A stretch of 64,000 bases of DNA, from contig OX439040.1 in assembly GCA_949317995.1 (NCBI GenBank), positions 77,535,972-77,599,971 on the forward strand, given 5' to 3'. Both the position numbers and the translations under genes were made by a program. This document shows, piece after piece, positions 29,583-41,198 of the stretch; positions within the stretch are counted from its first letter, which is position 1, and each line of letters starts with the position of its first letter. The notes beneath the pieces were generated by a model that was not told the origin of the DNA, searched no databases, and was given only the letters and a program-made list of their open reading frames with translations. Source of the stretch: Acholoe squamosa. Taxonomy: Eukaryota; Annelida; Polychaeta; Phyllodocida; Polynoidae.

Positions 29583-30542
29583 TGTGTAGTTTTCTGGGCT
29601 TCATTACACTGCTTTATTGTATACCAGTTAAGCAGGATTAATAATCAGCGAATGAAATAACACCACCTCTCCACTGCGCTTCTCTCAGGTGGAAGATGGT
29701 ACCCATCTGATAACTGTCATCAGTTATAACTGCTGGTAATCCGCTTTAGCAATGGCTGCCCTCATTGGCCAATCTACTACCCCGGAATAAGAAATAGAGT
29801 GATTCACTGTACAGTTCATTCGGGATATCTGGTAGATTCAACAGTCATTTCCTAAAGTGTGGGCATTATTGGTTACCCCTAGGCTCATTGTCTACTTACC
29901 CATCGTGTTCCTAAGTTGGCATTCTTCTGCAGTCTAGTCATATATGTGGGCAACAATAAGTACAGATGAAGACATGTATGATTGAGTAATTGAGAGCAGG
30001 ATTCTGCGGGCTTACCCATATGTATGCCTTGGTTGAGGAAGAAACAGTTTCCTTCATCATCGAGTCATTTCCAAAGTAAAAGTAAAAATAACTGATTTAT
30101 CAATTTCAGACATGTAGGTTAATTTGCTTGAAAGAAGGAAAATAGTCCCATCTTCATGTAGTTTAGATTGTGTCTATAATTCTATTGAGCAAGGCTGCCA
30201 TGAACTTTTCCAGGTATAAACAGTTTGCTGGAAAAATAAGTTTCGTTGCTCTAACAGTGTGACCTGGTAACATACGCCTTCCATTTTATTTGGCTCCTTG
30301 AAAAACCCATCCTTCTTATAATGAAGGGAATGTCATTACTGGGGTTATGTTCCTTTATCTCACGATTCTGGCCTCTACAGTGCCTTTTTGGTCATAACCC
30401 CCCTGCGTTATCAAGCTATAACCCTACTCTGAGACCTTTTGTTCGTCTTCAAGAAGGTGGTGGTTTCAATCTGGACATCTTAATAAATTGGATGAGTATA
30501 CAAAGTCAACTCCTCCATACATTTCCAGTTGAAACCGTTCAG

Positions 30543-30620
30543 GGTTCAACAGGGAATCGATCCCCGGCCGCTGTGGCAGGAGGCGAGCTCGCTGTCCACT
30601 ATACCAAGCCGACCGGTGAT
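30543..30620 (-). repeat. tRNA-like SINE head
   Basis: On the minus strand TGGTATAGTGG resembles an A box and GGATCGATTCC a B box, 34 bp apart, with a T-arm-like CGGGGATCGATTCCCTG. The acceptor ends do not pair, so this is a tRNA-derived repeat head and not a tRNA gene. Confidence 0.55.
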
Positions 30621-30780
30621 AGAATCCAATGCCCGTGGAGTATTTGAAAAAATTTTCTGACATACCTGATGTTTACACACCTTGTTAGCATAGAATTCAA
30701 TGGTGCCAGGTGGAGTCATTACCAGAGAAACATCTGTAGATATCCTAGATGAATATGCCATGCCTAATTTCGCCATTTTG

Positions 30781-30974
30781 TTCGAAATAAATAAGAATCC
30801 ATTGATTTTCCATAGCGATATGTCTCGGCACCAGCCATTGCGGCTTGCCGACCCGAAAGTAGGTCAGGTACATCCGGGCACCTACCTGCTTCGTCAACAA
30901 GACGAAATGGCCGTGTACTGGGCTGTGTGTGTTGGATCGGTATGGAAAATCAATGGATTCTTATTTATTTCGAA
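30781..30974. mobile_element. 194-bp TIR element (unit A copy)
   Basis: TTCGAAATAAATAAGAATCC... at the left is matched by its reverse complement ...GGATTCTTATTTATTTCGAA at the right, a 34-bp inverted repeat with at most one difference. The interior holds two inner palindromic stretches (TCGGCACC..., AGGTCAGGTACATCC...). No coding capacity. Confidence 0.75.
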
Positions 30975-33900
30975 GAAAATGAAGACAAAATGTATGCGAA
31001 CACCAACTAGAGATCATATATTTGGCAGTGCTAGAAGTACAGGACTTGACATGCTTGGATTCTACCCGAAAAGTGTTTGGAAAGATGGGTGGAGTAAAAA
31101 CAATGGTTACGCTGGCTTGGCAAACCGTGCAGATCGGATGCACTTACAAAATTTCTTCTCCTACATTAAATACAGGGTTATACGGTAAGACATTACCTTA
31201 CTGAGCTGTGCGGTCGTGGATTATCAAACCGTATATCCACTCGTGCTCTCCCATAACATACATTAAACGCATAATATTGATTTGAGCAGTTAGACACAAG
31301 AATCGTAAAATCGTTGAGCAATGAAATACCATGAAAGACCATGAAAAGCACATTAGTTTCAGGTTACTGATCCCTACACCATTAAAATAAATTCTGGTAA
31401 AAGCCAACGTTTCTCAAGCACATTAAAGATGAAGCTCTCATGATTATCAGCAATCGAGATTCCTGCATTGCTTTACTGTTTTCTGAGGCCTCGATGTAGA
31501 ATTTTCACTGCTTCACAAAAAAATGGGGATTCACGGTACAGTTTACAGGGAGGTAAATTCAACAGTTATTTCTTTTAGCGTACATAGCAAAACAGGGCCT
31601 ATACCATAGACTTTTTATTCATTTCAAATTCTTTTGAGTTGGTTTACTAGACCCTGAGTGATCTAACTTCTTTCTTTTTTTTCGTTTTTATTTTTCATTT
31701 ATAGAGCATCAGAAACAGGTCTAGAACGTGCTTAAGCTAATCCCATTTAAAAGCATAAAATGGGAAATAATTTTCCTGTGATGAAAAACTGGTCTGTTAA
31801 CCTGATGTGTTTTTTCCAGAAACTAATGGCATTGTCAGAAGTGTGAGTAAGCAATGTCTTAAATGTATCACCTTGTCCTGTAGATGTTTGAGCTTTGATG
31901 TCCTTTTTCAGAATTATAGCAGATAGTTTAGTCACAAAAAGGTAAATTTGTTGTACTCCAAATGAAAGCAGGCTGCTATTGGGTCAATGACCTATCACTT
32001 GACAATGATAATTATTCACAACCATCACATAGATATAAACAATTAACAAATAAAAGGTTTACAATGGATAGTTTTAGTCTATTCATAAATATGATCATAA
32101 AGGCCCTAAAAGGAATAGGATTGTTCATACATATTGAGGGTAGACAAAGCAGACAAGGTGCATAAACAGCTGGTGAAATTATTAAGAATGTCTATAGAAT
32201 CAGAATTGCATTGCTCTTAAGTAACTTAAATTATGGTTTATGGTTATGGTTAAATTAAGGTTTAAATGAGCCAAATAAACTATAACCTGCAGGGGATAAG
32301 AAGGGGGTATTAGCCCCTGTGTCCCTAGTCTCAAACCACCACTGACTGCTCTACACAGTGAAAAATAACTTTTGAATCTACCAGGAATCCTAAAAAATAC
32401 TGATGAGTAAACCACTGTAAATGTATTGCAGTGAACCAGTGTATTCTTTACAAGAAACCCTATTTGGTAGTAGAGCTGTACAAAAATATGTAAAGAATCC
32501 CTGTGAAAATAATGATGGATCTCTATCACCTTTTGGACAAGGATTCTGTCATTATTTCCATGACATTTCTTTTACAGTGCAGCTTATTTTTTTCAAATGA
32601 ATACCACAGTCACATATTGAAACTTAAGACTAATCTCCACTGGACAACAAGAGTCAGCACTTCACCCAAAGTGTGTAATAAGATGTGAAAACTTGTGTTT
32701 TATTGGGTTTTTTGATTCCTTGACATGGCCAGTTATTTGTGTGTTCAGGCCTGATGAGTTGTTTTGCTGAGAGTGCCTGGACACAGAAGTGCAATGTTGA
32801 CTACCTCTTATGTATGATAAACCATTTATGGGGCATATGATACCTGCAGATTTATGTGGCTTGGTTGTGCCAATTCAGCACTGGCGAGTCTGCGCTCCAT
32901 AATTTCATGGGTACATCAATCAATTCTTTTCAGTTCAGAATGATGCATGGATGCAGCCATGGTAATAGGACTAATAAGCCAATGGGCATGCTATAATAAT
33001 ATGTGTGAGCAGGCAGGCAAAAAGGATTACTCATTACTTGTCATGATGCATGAATGCAGCCCTTGCAAGTTACTCACCATTCCTTCATGCATGTATCATG
33101 CTGATGCTATGCATTGAAACACTTCCTGAAGTTTGGCATGGTGCACCAATTAAGTGCTGGTAAGCAGACTCGCCAGCACTTCATTTGTGCATCCTGAAAT
33201 CTAATGGGCATGATGCACTCCTGATTCAGCTGCCCGTAAAGGGTTAGGGAGGGGAGATTTGGATACCGCTTGAAACAAAAGTGGCAAACATTGCCAAACC
33301 AGTCAAATGCCTGTTGATGGTGGCCCTTTGCCCAAAGCATCTCTTGTCCTACATCTCTTTTGCTCCCTCAATGACGACAATTACCAAAAATTTTCTTTTC
33401 CACCTCTCTAAAGGAACAAGGGATTTCCATTCCGCCCATCATCATTCTAATGAAAGTAGGAGGGCTAATTCTGGTTTAATAGGATGAAAGTCACTACTCA
33501 GACTCAGTAAGCCACTAAGGCTTTTAGCACCCTAATAGCTTTGCATTGTCCAGAGAGTAATGTCTTTGGAGATCAAGATATTTTCTTCTGCCAGGGTCTT
33601 TTGTCTTCGGTCATTGCCCTCACTCACAAGCGATTTCTGCCTGATTGTCTCAAGTAGTACTCAGGTGTGTAGGACAAAACGTTGGTAATGATGAATTACA
33701 GCGTGTGCTGCCATACCGCCATCTTTTGCCCCGAAGCATTGAATGCAATTGTTGTTCATTTTCTGAGGGCCCGCTACGATTAACTTCCCCAAGTGTCGCC
33801 GGGGTGTTACAGGAAGGAATGCAGCTGCGCCGCAAAAAGTGCTTCAACGTTGTATCTATTACCAACACTTAAACAAATTCCATCAAAATAATGATGGTTC

Positions 33901-34930
33901 TGCAGCAACTTGGGCACAAAGCTTAATCACTATTATTATCGAAGAGATTCTGACTAATGTACTACTTCACTGTGTAGTTTTCTGGGCTTCATTACACTGC
34001 TTCATTGTATACCAGATAAGCAGGATTAATAATCAGCGAATGAAATAACACCACCTCTTCACTGCGGTTCTCTCAGGTGGAAGATGGTACCCATCCGATA
34101 ACTGTCATCAGTTATAACTGCTGGTAATCCGCTTCAGCAATGGCTGCGCCCATTGGCCAATCTACTACCCCTGAATAAGAAATACAGTGATTCACTGTAC
34201 AGTTCAATCGGGATATCTGGTAGATTCAACAGTCATTTCCTATAGTGTGGGCATTATTGGTTACCCCTAGGCTCATTGTCTACTTACCCATTTCATTCCT
34301 AAGTTGGCATTCTTCTGCAGTCTAGTCATATATGTGGGCAACAATAAGTACAGATGAAGACATATATGATTGAGTAATTGAGAACAGGATTCTGTGGGCT
34401 TACCCATATGTATGCCTTGGTTGAGGAAGAAACAGTTTCCTTCATTATCAAGTCATTTCCAAAGTAAAAGTAAAAATAACTGATTTGTCCATTTCAGACA
34501 TGTAGGTTAATTTGCTTGAAAGAAGGAAAATAGTCCCATCTACATGTAGTTTAGATTGTGTCTATAATTCTATTGAGCAAGGCTGCCATGAACTTTTCCA
34601 GGTATAAACAGTTTGCTGGAAAAATAAGTTTTGATGCTCTAACAGTGTGACCTGGTAACATACGCCTTCCATTTTATTTGGCTCCTTCAAAAACCCATCC
34701 TTCTTATAATGAAGGGAATGTCATTACTGGGGTTATGTTCCTTTATCTCACGATTCTGGCCTCTACAGTGCCTTTTTGGTCATAACCCCCGTGCGTTATC
34801 AAGCTATAACCCTACTCTGAGACCTTTTGTTCATCTTCAAGAAGGTGCTGGTTTCAACCTGGACATCTTAATAAATTGGATGAGTATACAAAGTAAACTC
34901 CTCCATACATTTCCAGTTAAAACCGTTCAG

Positions 34931-35007
34931 GGTTCACCGGGGAATCGATCCCCGGCCGCTGTGGCAGGAGGCGAGCTCGCTGTCCACTATACCAAGCCGA
35001 CCGGTGA
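34931..35007 (-). repeat. tRNA-like SINE head (unit B copy)
   Basis: Same as 30543-30620, but the T-arm stem is better preserved (CCGGGGATCGATTCCCCGG on the minus strand), suggesting the ancestral head was a proper tRNA fold. Confidence 0.55.
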
Positions 35008-35168
35008 TAGAATCCAATGCCCGTGGAGTATTTGAAAAAATTTTCCGACATACCTGATGTTTACACACCTTGTTAGCATAGAATTCAATGGTGGCAGGTG
35101 GAGTCATTACCAGAGAAACATCTGTAAATATCCTAGATAAATATGCCATGCCTAATTTCGCCATTTTG

Positions 35169-35362
35169 TTCAAAATAAATAAGAATCCATTGATTTTCCA
35201 TAAGGATACGTCTCGGCACCCGCCATTGCGGCTTGCCGACCCGAAAGTAGGTCAGGTACATCCGGGCACCTACCTGCTTTGTCAACAAGACGAAATGGCC
35301 GTGTACCGGGCCGTGTGTGTTGGACCGGTATGGAAAATCAATGGATTCTTATTTATTTCGAA
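35169..35362. mobile_element. 194-bp TIR element (unit B copy)
   Basis: Orthologous to 30781-30974 within the duplicated unit; one end has changed from TTCGAA to TTCAAA. Confidence 0.75.
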
Positions 35363-36844
35363 GAAAATAAAGACAAAATGTATGCGAACACCAACTAGAG
35401 ATCATATATTTGGCAGTGCTAGAAGTACAGGACTTGACATGCTTGGATTCTACCCGAAAAGTGTTTGGAAAGACGGGTGGAGTAAAAACAATGGCTACGC
35501 TGGCTTGGCAAACCGTGCGGACCGGATGCACTTACAAAATTTCTTCTCCTACATTAAATACAGGGTTATAAGGTAAGAAATTACCTTACTGAGCTGCACG
35601 GTCGGGGATTATCAACCCGTAAATCCACTCGTGCTCTCCCATAACATACATTAAACGCATATTATTGATTTGAGCAGTTAGACACAAGAATTGTAAAATC
35701 GTTGAGCAATGAAATACAATGAAAGACCATGAAAAGCCCATTAGTTTCAGGTTACTGATCCCTACACCATTAAAATAAATTCTGGTAAAAGCCGACATTT
35801 CTCAAGCACATTAAAGATGAAGCTCTCATGATTATCAGCAATCTAGATTCCTGCATTGCTTTACTGTTTTCTGAAGCCTCGATGTAGAATTTTCACTGCT
35901 TCACAAAAAAATGGGGATTCACGGTACAGTTTACAGGGAGGTAAATTCAACAGTTATTTCTTTCAGCGTACATAGCAAAACAGGGCCTATACCATAGACT
36001 TTTTTATTCATTTCAAATTCTTTTGAGTTGGTTTACTAGACCCTGAGTGATCTAACTTCTTTCTTTTTTTTCGTTTTTATTTTTCATTTATAGAGCATCA
36101 GAAACAGGTCTAGAATGTGCTTAAGCTAATCCCATTTAAAAGCATAAAATGGGAAATAATTTTCCTGCGATGAAAAACTGGTCTTTTCCCCTGATGTGGT
36201 TTTTCCAGAAACTAATGGCATTGTCAGAAGTGTGACTAAGCAATCTCTTAAATGTATCACCTAGTCCTGTAGATGTTTGAGCTTTGATGTCCTTTTTACA
36301 GAATTATAGCAGACAGTTACAAAAAGGTAAATTTGGTGTACTCCAAATGAAAGCAGGCTGCTATTGGGTCACTGACCTATCACTTGACAATGATAATTAT
36401 TCACAACCATCACATAGATATAAACAATTAACAAATAAATGATTTACAATGGATAGTTTTAGTCTATTCATAAATATGATTATAAAGGCCCTAAAAGGAA
36501 TAGGATTGTTCATACATATCGAGGGTAGACAAAGCAGACAAGGTGCATAAACAGCTGGTGAAATTATTAAGAATGTCTATAGAATCAGAATTGCATTGCT
36601 CTTAAGTAACTTAAATTATAAGAAATATCTGTTAAGTGTATCAGGCATCCTCATCAAATTGTACAGACTCACACTGAATTTAGAATATATCTAGTTGGCA
36701 AATCCTGAGTCATATTCTGGTTATTTTAGTAATGACCTTTTGTATTGGGCCCTTGCATATAAGCACACCAGTGCTTATACATGTGGTGAATCTAGGATTT
36801 TGAAAGGGAAAGGGGCGCGCCCCTCTGTTAGCCCCTTTTTTTGG

Positions 36845-36877
<33 letters not shown>

Positions 36878-37280
36878 GTTTAAATGAGCCAAATAAACTA
36901 TAACCTGCAGGAGATAAGAAGGGGGTATTAGCCCCTGTGCCCCTAGTCTCAAACCACCACTGACTGCTCTACACAGTGAAAAATAACTTTTGAATCTACC
37001 AGGAATCCTAAAAAATACTGATGAGTAAACTACTGTAAATGTATTGCAGTGAACCAGTGTATTCTTTACAAGAAACCCTAGTTGTTAGTACAGCGGTACA
37101 AAAATATGTAAGGAATCCCTGTGAAAATAATGATGGATCTCTATCACCTTTTGGACAAGGATTCCGTCATTATTTCCATGACATTTCTTTTACAGTGCAG
37201 CTTATTTTTTTCAAATGAATACCACAGTCACATATTGAAACTTAAGACTAATCTCCACTGGACAACAAGAGTCAGCACTT

Positions 37281-40200
37281 TAGTGGAGTAGATAGAACCT
37301 GGATTTTGACCAACGTTGGCACATTTGGCAGCAAGCATGAAAGTTTGCACATAGTACCTTTTTGACGTGCTGAATCCAGTTCTAAGAGGAAACATCATTT
37401 TCGAATATTGTTTCTTCTCATAAATTGACATTAAAAATAAAAAGAATTAATTATTTAATTCCATAAAAAATATCCAATAGATTTTTAATGAATTTGAAAG
37501 GCATAGTGAGAGCTCTTTCACTAGCATATAGTGCCAATTTTGATATATTCATGTATATAATTAGACCTTAACACACATACTGATATTCCTAATTAGCATA
37601 ATTTATGCAAAATAGAAATACTGTGTGTTGTGTACGGAGTAGCTGTCGGTTTAGCAGTTACCGCCGGAATGGCACAAATATTTGAAAAAGTGCCCATTTA
37701 TAGTGCTTGACATGTGACCTGGATTGACCAATCAGGAGCGGCTCAGAGCTTTTCATGATGTATTGGGGACAATGATTGGTTGCCATGTGTGGGGGTAACC
37801 AGGGTATTGTTTGCTCGACAACAGTGTGTCAAAATAGAAATATTGGATATATGTGTGCTATCATATATCCAAAAGTAATTATAAATTTATACATCAATCC
37901 ATCTCAGCTTATACCATAATTGGATACTTGAAAATACATTCCTTGATGACCATTAATTGATTTTTTTTTTAAGTTTAATATGAATAAATATTGATAATGA
38001 TAAATATTATTAATCTATCTAAATCTATGAAAAATATTGATAGATACTAATCTTTCATCCATACAGTAATCACATTATAATATCAATCCATCTTCACATT
38101 TCTTTAGTATAGTAACTGAATATGAACCTCATGATAACCAATGTTTGAAAGGTATGTTGAGATGTGATATACCTAATTTGCATAATTCACATGAAACAGT
38201 ATTGTACACTATCTACATCTATTGTATATCCCCCTTATACACATTATCAATACTTTTGCTATCTATTTTATGACCTAGTTTACAGATAATTAAGCAACCT
38301 TACTATCATACAGTATATGTCTGCCTGTCTGCCTGATACATTCATCGTCATAGTTCAAGGATTTATTCACCAAGCACTTGTTCAGTTGGCACTATTACTG
38401 AATTCCCTGAAATCATGGTATGGTTACCCATAACAACAAAGTTACCGTCCATTGGTGCTTGCAGGTCTAGAACTACTCTGCTAAAGCTAACATGATGATA
38501 GCTCATACTATACGGGTACCACAGTTCTTGAGAGGCTGCTAAGTGAAATGCTTCCTTCTTAAATACAGGGCACACAATCTCCTCTTATGAGGTCACATCC
38601 AGGATGATGTACAGCTATTCTTCATAGTCACCTGCAATGATTTTGCAGGCTCAAGTTGGAGGTGTCTGATTGTGCATGTCTCTAGATAAAGCCCTGGACT
38701 ATGTATAACACATGGAGGCCTTGGGTGGGAATCAGGGCTTCCCCCATTCCCCTAAATACTAGGGATAGGAACTAGGGCATCCCTTAACCACTTGTTTGGT
38801 ACATAACTAAGCCATTGGAAGGTGTTGGCTTCTAGAAAGGTTAAATGCAAACTGCAGCATTCAAGATCTAATAATAATATTATGTTGTCCTTTACTTTCA
38901 CCCTAATAAGGACTCACAGGCAGCATCTGCCCACACACCTTTCAGCAACCTTAGTGTAGTTGTATAAGTAAAGTTACCTGGGGGAAATGCCCACCACACC
39001 ACCTCACTTGAGTAGTGAGAAGTTCAAACCACCAAAGATGTCTCCAGTAAGGGAACCTGCCCATATCACAACACAGGAATAATGCCTGTCTGACAAAATT
39101 CATTAAGTGGTGATCCTTATTCAAGCACCGAGCATCCTAACCCACCTCAGTCACTGTTTCAAGAGAGTAGCTGAACAAATATGACTATTTTATCAGGATA
39201 CCCCCCAAGCAATTGTGGCTCATATATCATTTTCATTGATGGGGTAGAAAACTATCAGGAATCTACTCTGCTCAATAGCTTCTTGCGGTCAGCTGGAGTG
39301 GATAGTCTGTGGGTGCAGACCACTCAACTCAACTCAAACCTGCTATCTTAACATCTGTTAAGATAGCAGGTTTGCAAGATTATGATAACAGGGATCAAGA
39401 TACATAGATGTCTGGAATTACCAATAGATAATTAAGAAATGTGTACATAGTAAAATTCCTTGAGAATGAAGTGTTTGGGACAAGCAAAAAAGTACTTTGT
39501 AAATGAATTTTGTTGTATCCAAATAGAGTAATTAAGAAGCCTTGTGTCATCATATACTGCTATACAGGGACCTTAGAACTGTTCAAAACTGTCTTAAAAC
39601 CTTACCCTGGGAGAACAGGGGTGGAATAGCCTTATATGACCAGTGAATTGCAAGAATCCCCCCACCCGCTTTATCTGAGCAAGGTCAGATAGGAGGGGAG
39701 AAACCCTGCCCCATATATGTTATGTGGTTCTGTGGACCTCCCAGTAGGTGTCCAGCCTTAGTAGGAGAAACCCCTTCACTCAACTGACCAGAGGTTGTGG
39801 ATGAAAGGGCAGAGGTCCCCTGACTCTCAGGCCTAGAGTCTGAGAATTAAAGCTTCAGACCTTTAGGGAAGCAGGCAGTTAGGCATGACACCTGACATCC
39901 CATAGATCTTCAATCCCCTCCCCCCAGCACTACCAGAAACTGTGATTTTCAACACATACAGACCCTAACTAATTACCTCCCCCATCCCCCCCCCACCCAC
40001 ATCACTGTCCAGCAAGCTGTCATCCCATTACTTCATTGTTCATACATACAGCACCTTAAATAGATACAAAAAGACAATAGACTTCAGCCTACACATTGTT
40101 TATAGAGTTTAGTCAGATTTATTAGGCCAATAGAGCTTAGAATATGTTCTTGCATCAATAAACTCATCTATGAAAATAATTTAAACTCCATAATTACTTT

Positions 40201-41198
40201 GTAATATCCAAAATGTGGGGGAGAAAATTTGCTATAGAGAGATTTATTTTCAATAGAAGCTTTATTTTGTCTGATATGCCACTGTTCATGCTGAATATGC
40301 ATACCAACAGTTGTCTTTCAGAATTCCAGCTGACATCTATAGATACTTTCCTAGAGTGACATATAGGGCTACTTAATCACAATATGCAAATTAAGTCATT
40401 AATGTGCAGACAATCAATGTAAATACTGCTGATTTATATAAAGGGAAAAAAAACAAGCAATATTTGCATACCTTAGCTTCTCATACCCAGTGGTATCTAT
40501 TCCTGTTGCAACTTCTCATGCTCTGACTTTACATATTAGTACCATATTTTCCCCATGATTTTGCATAAATTATGCTTATCAGACATACCATCATGACATA
40601 AATCAATCAAATAATGGTCATCATGGAATGTATATCCAAGCTGAGATGTATTGATATATATTTATGATTACTATATGACTCAAAGCCTGACACATATACT
40701 GATTCTATTCTATTTTGCATAAATTATGCTAATTAGGGATAGCAGTATATATGTAAAAGTCTAATTATATGTATGACTATATCTAAATTGGAACTAAATG
40801 GTAGTCAAAGAGCTAATACTATGCCTTAGTCTCAAACAGAGGTGTTGACTGACTTGTAAAGCTATCTGATTGAAATATGCAAATTAGGTCATACATATAC
40901 AATAGTCAATTAAAGGATTATTGTTTTGGACTTAGAAATTATGAATACTAATGGGTTGTAGCTATTCTGTGTGCTTTTGAAGCCTTTCAAATTCATAAAA
41001 AAAACCATTGGGTATTTTTTATGGAATTAAATAATCAATTAATACTTTTTATTTTTAACATCAATTTATGAGAAGAAACGTCATTCAAAAATAATGTTTC
41101 CTCTTAGAAATGGATTCAGCACATCAAAAAGGTCTTATGTGCAAACTTTCATGCTTGCTGCCAAATGTGCCAATGTTTATGCTCTATCTACTGGACTA
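37281..41198. mobile_element. 3.9-kb element with long degenerate inverted repeats
   Basis: The insertion is proven by comparison with units A, B and D, which read through GTCAGCACTTCACCC. It starts TAGTGGAGTAGATAGA and ends TCTATCTACTGGACTA. Inverted homology continues for several hundred bases: GGCACATTTGGCAGCAAGCA is matched near 41150, CCTAATTAGCATAATTTATG near 40710, and TGATGACCATTA near 40615. CTT flanks both sides (37278-37280, 41199-41201), a possible 3-bp duplication. No transposase frame was found; the longest frames are under 80 codons. The central part (38.3-39.9 kb) is not inverted. Confidence 0.75.
39336..39373. repeat. 38-bp perfect hairpin
   Basis: AAACCTGCTATCTTAACA (39336-39353), TC, then the exact reverse complement (39356-39373). 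An 18-bp stem with a 2-nt gap lies near the centre of the 3.9-kb element. Confidence 0.92.

Larger units (their letters stand above)
27801..32260. repeat. Tandem unit A (about 4.46 kb)
   Basis: It starts at TTTAAATGAGCCAAATAAAC and runs to the next occurrence of that word. It contains a TTAA-family copy (about 28555-28785), the AAACCAGTCAAATGCCTGTT block (28830), a 75-bp internal tandem duplication (29433-29582), a tRNA-like head (30543-30620), a 194-bp TIR element (30781-30974) and AAAATGGGAAATAATTTTCC (31757). Open frames shared with unit B follow shared non-coding repeats and show no domain. Confidence 0.8.
32261..36878. repeat. Tandem unit B (about 4.62 kb)
   Basis: It is collinear with unit A and very similar, with scattered substitutions and small indels. 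It keeps the segment GGCAAATCCTGAGTCATATT (36699) that unit A lacks, and ends in a (TA)n run at about 36846-36874. Confidence 0.8.

Noticed and set aside
30543..30620. Functional tRNA gene
   Set aside because: A- and B-box-like words are present but the acceptor stem does not pair and the unit is repeated with the array, so it is a SINE-type head.
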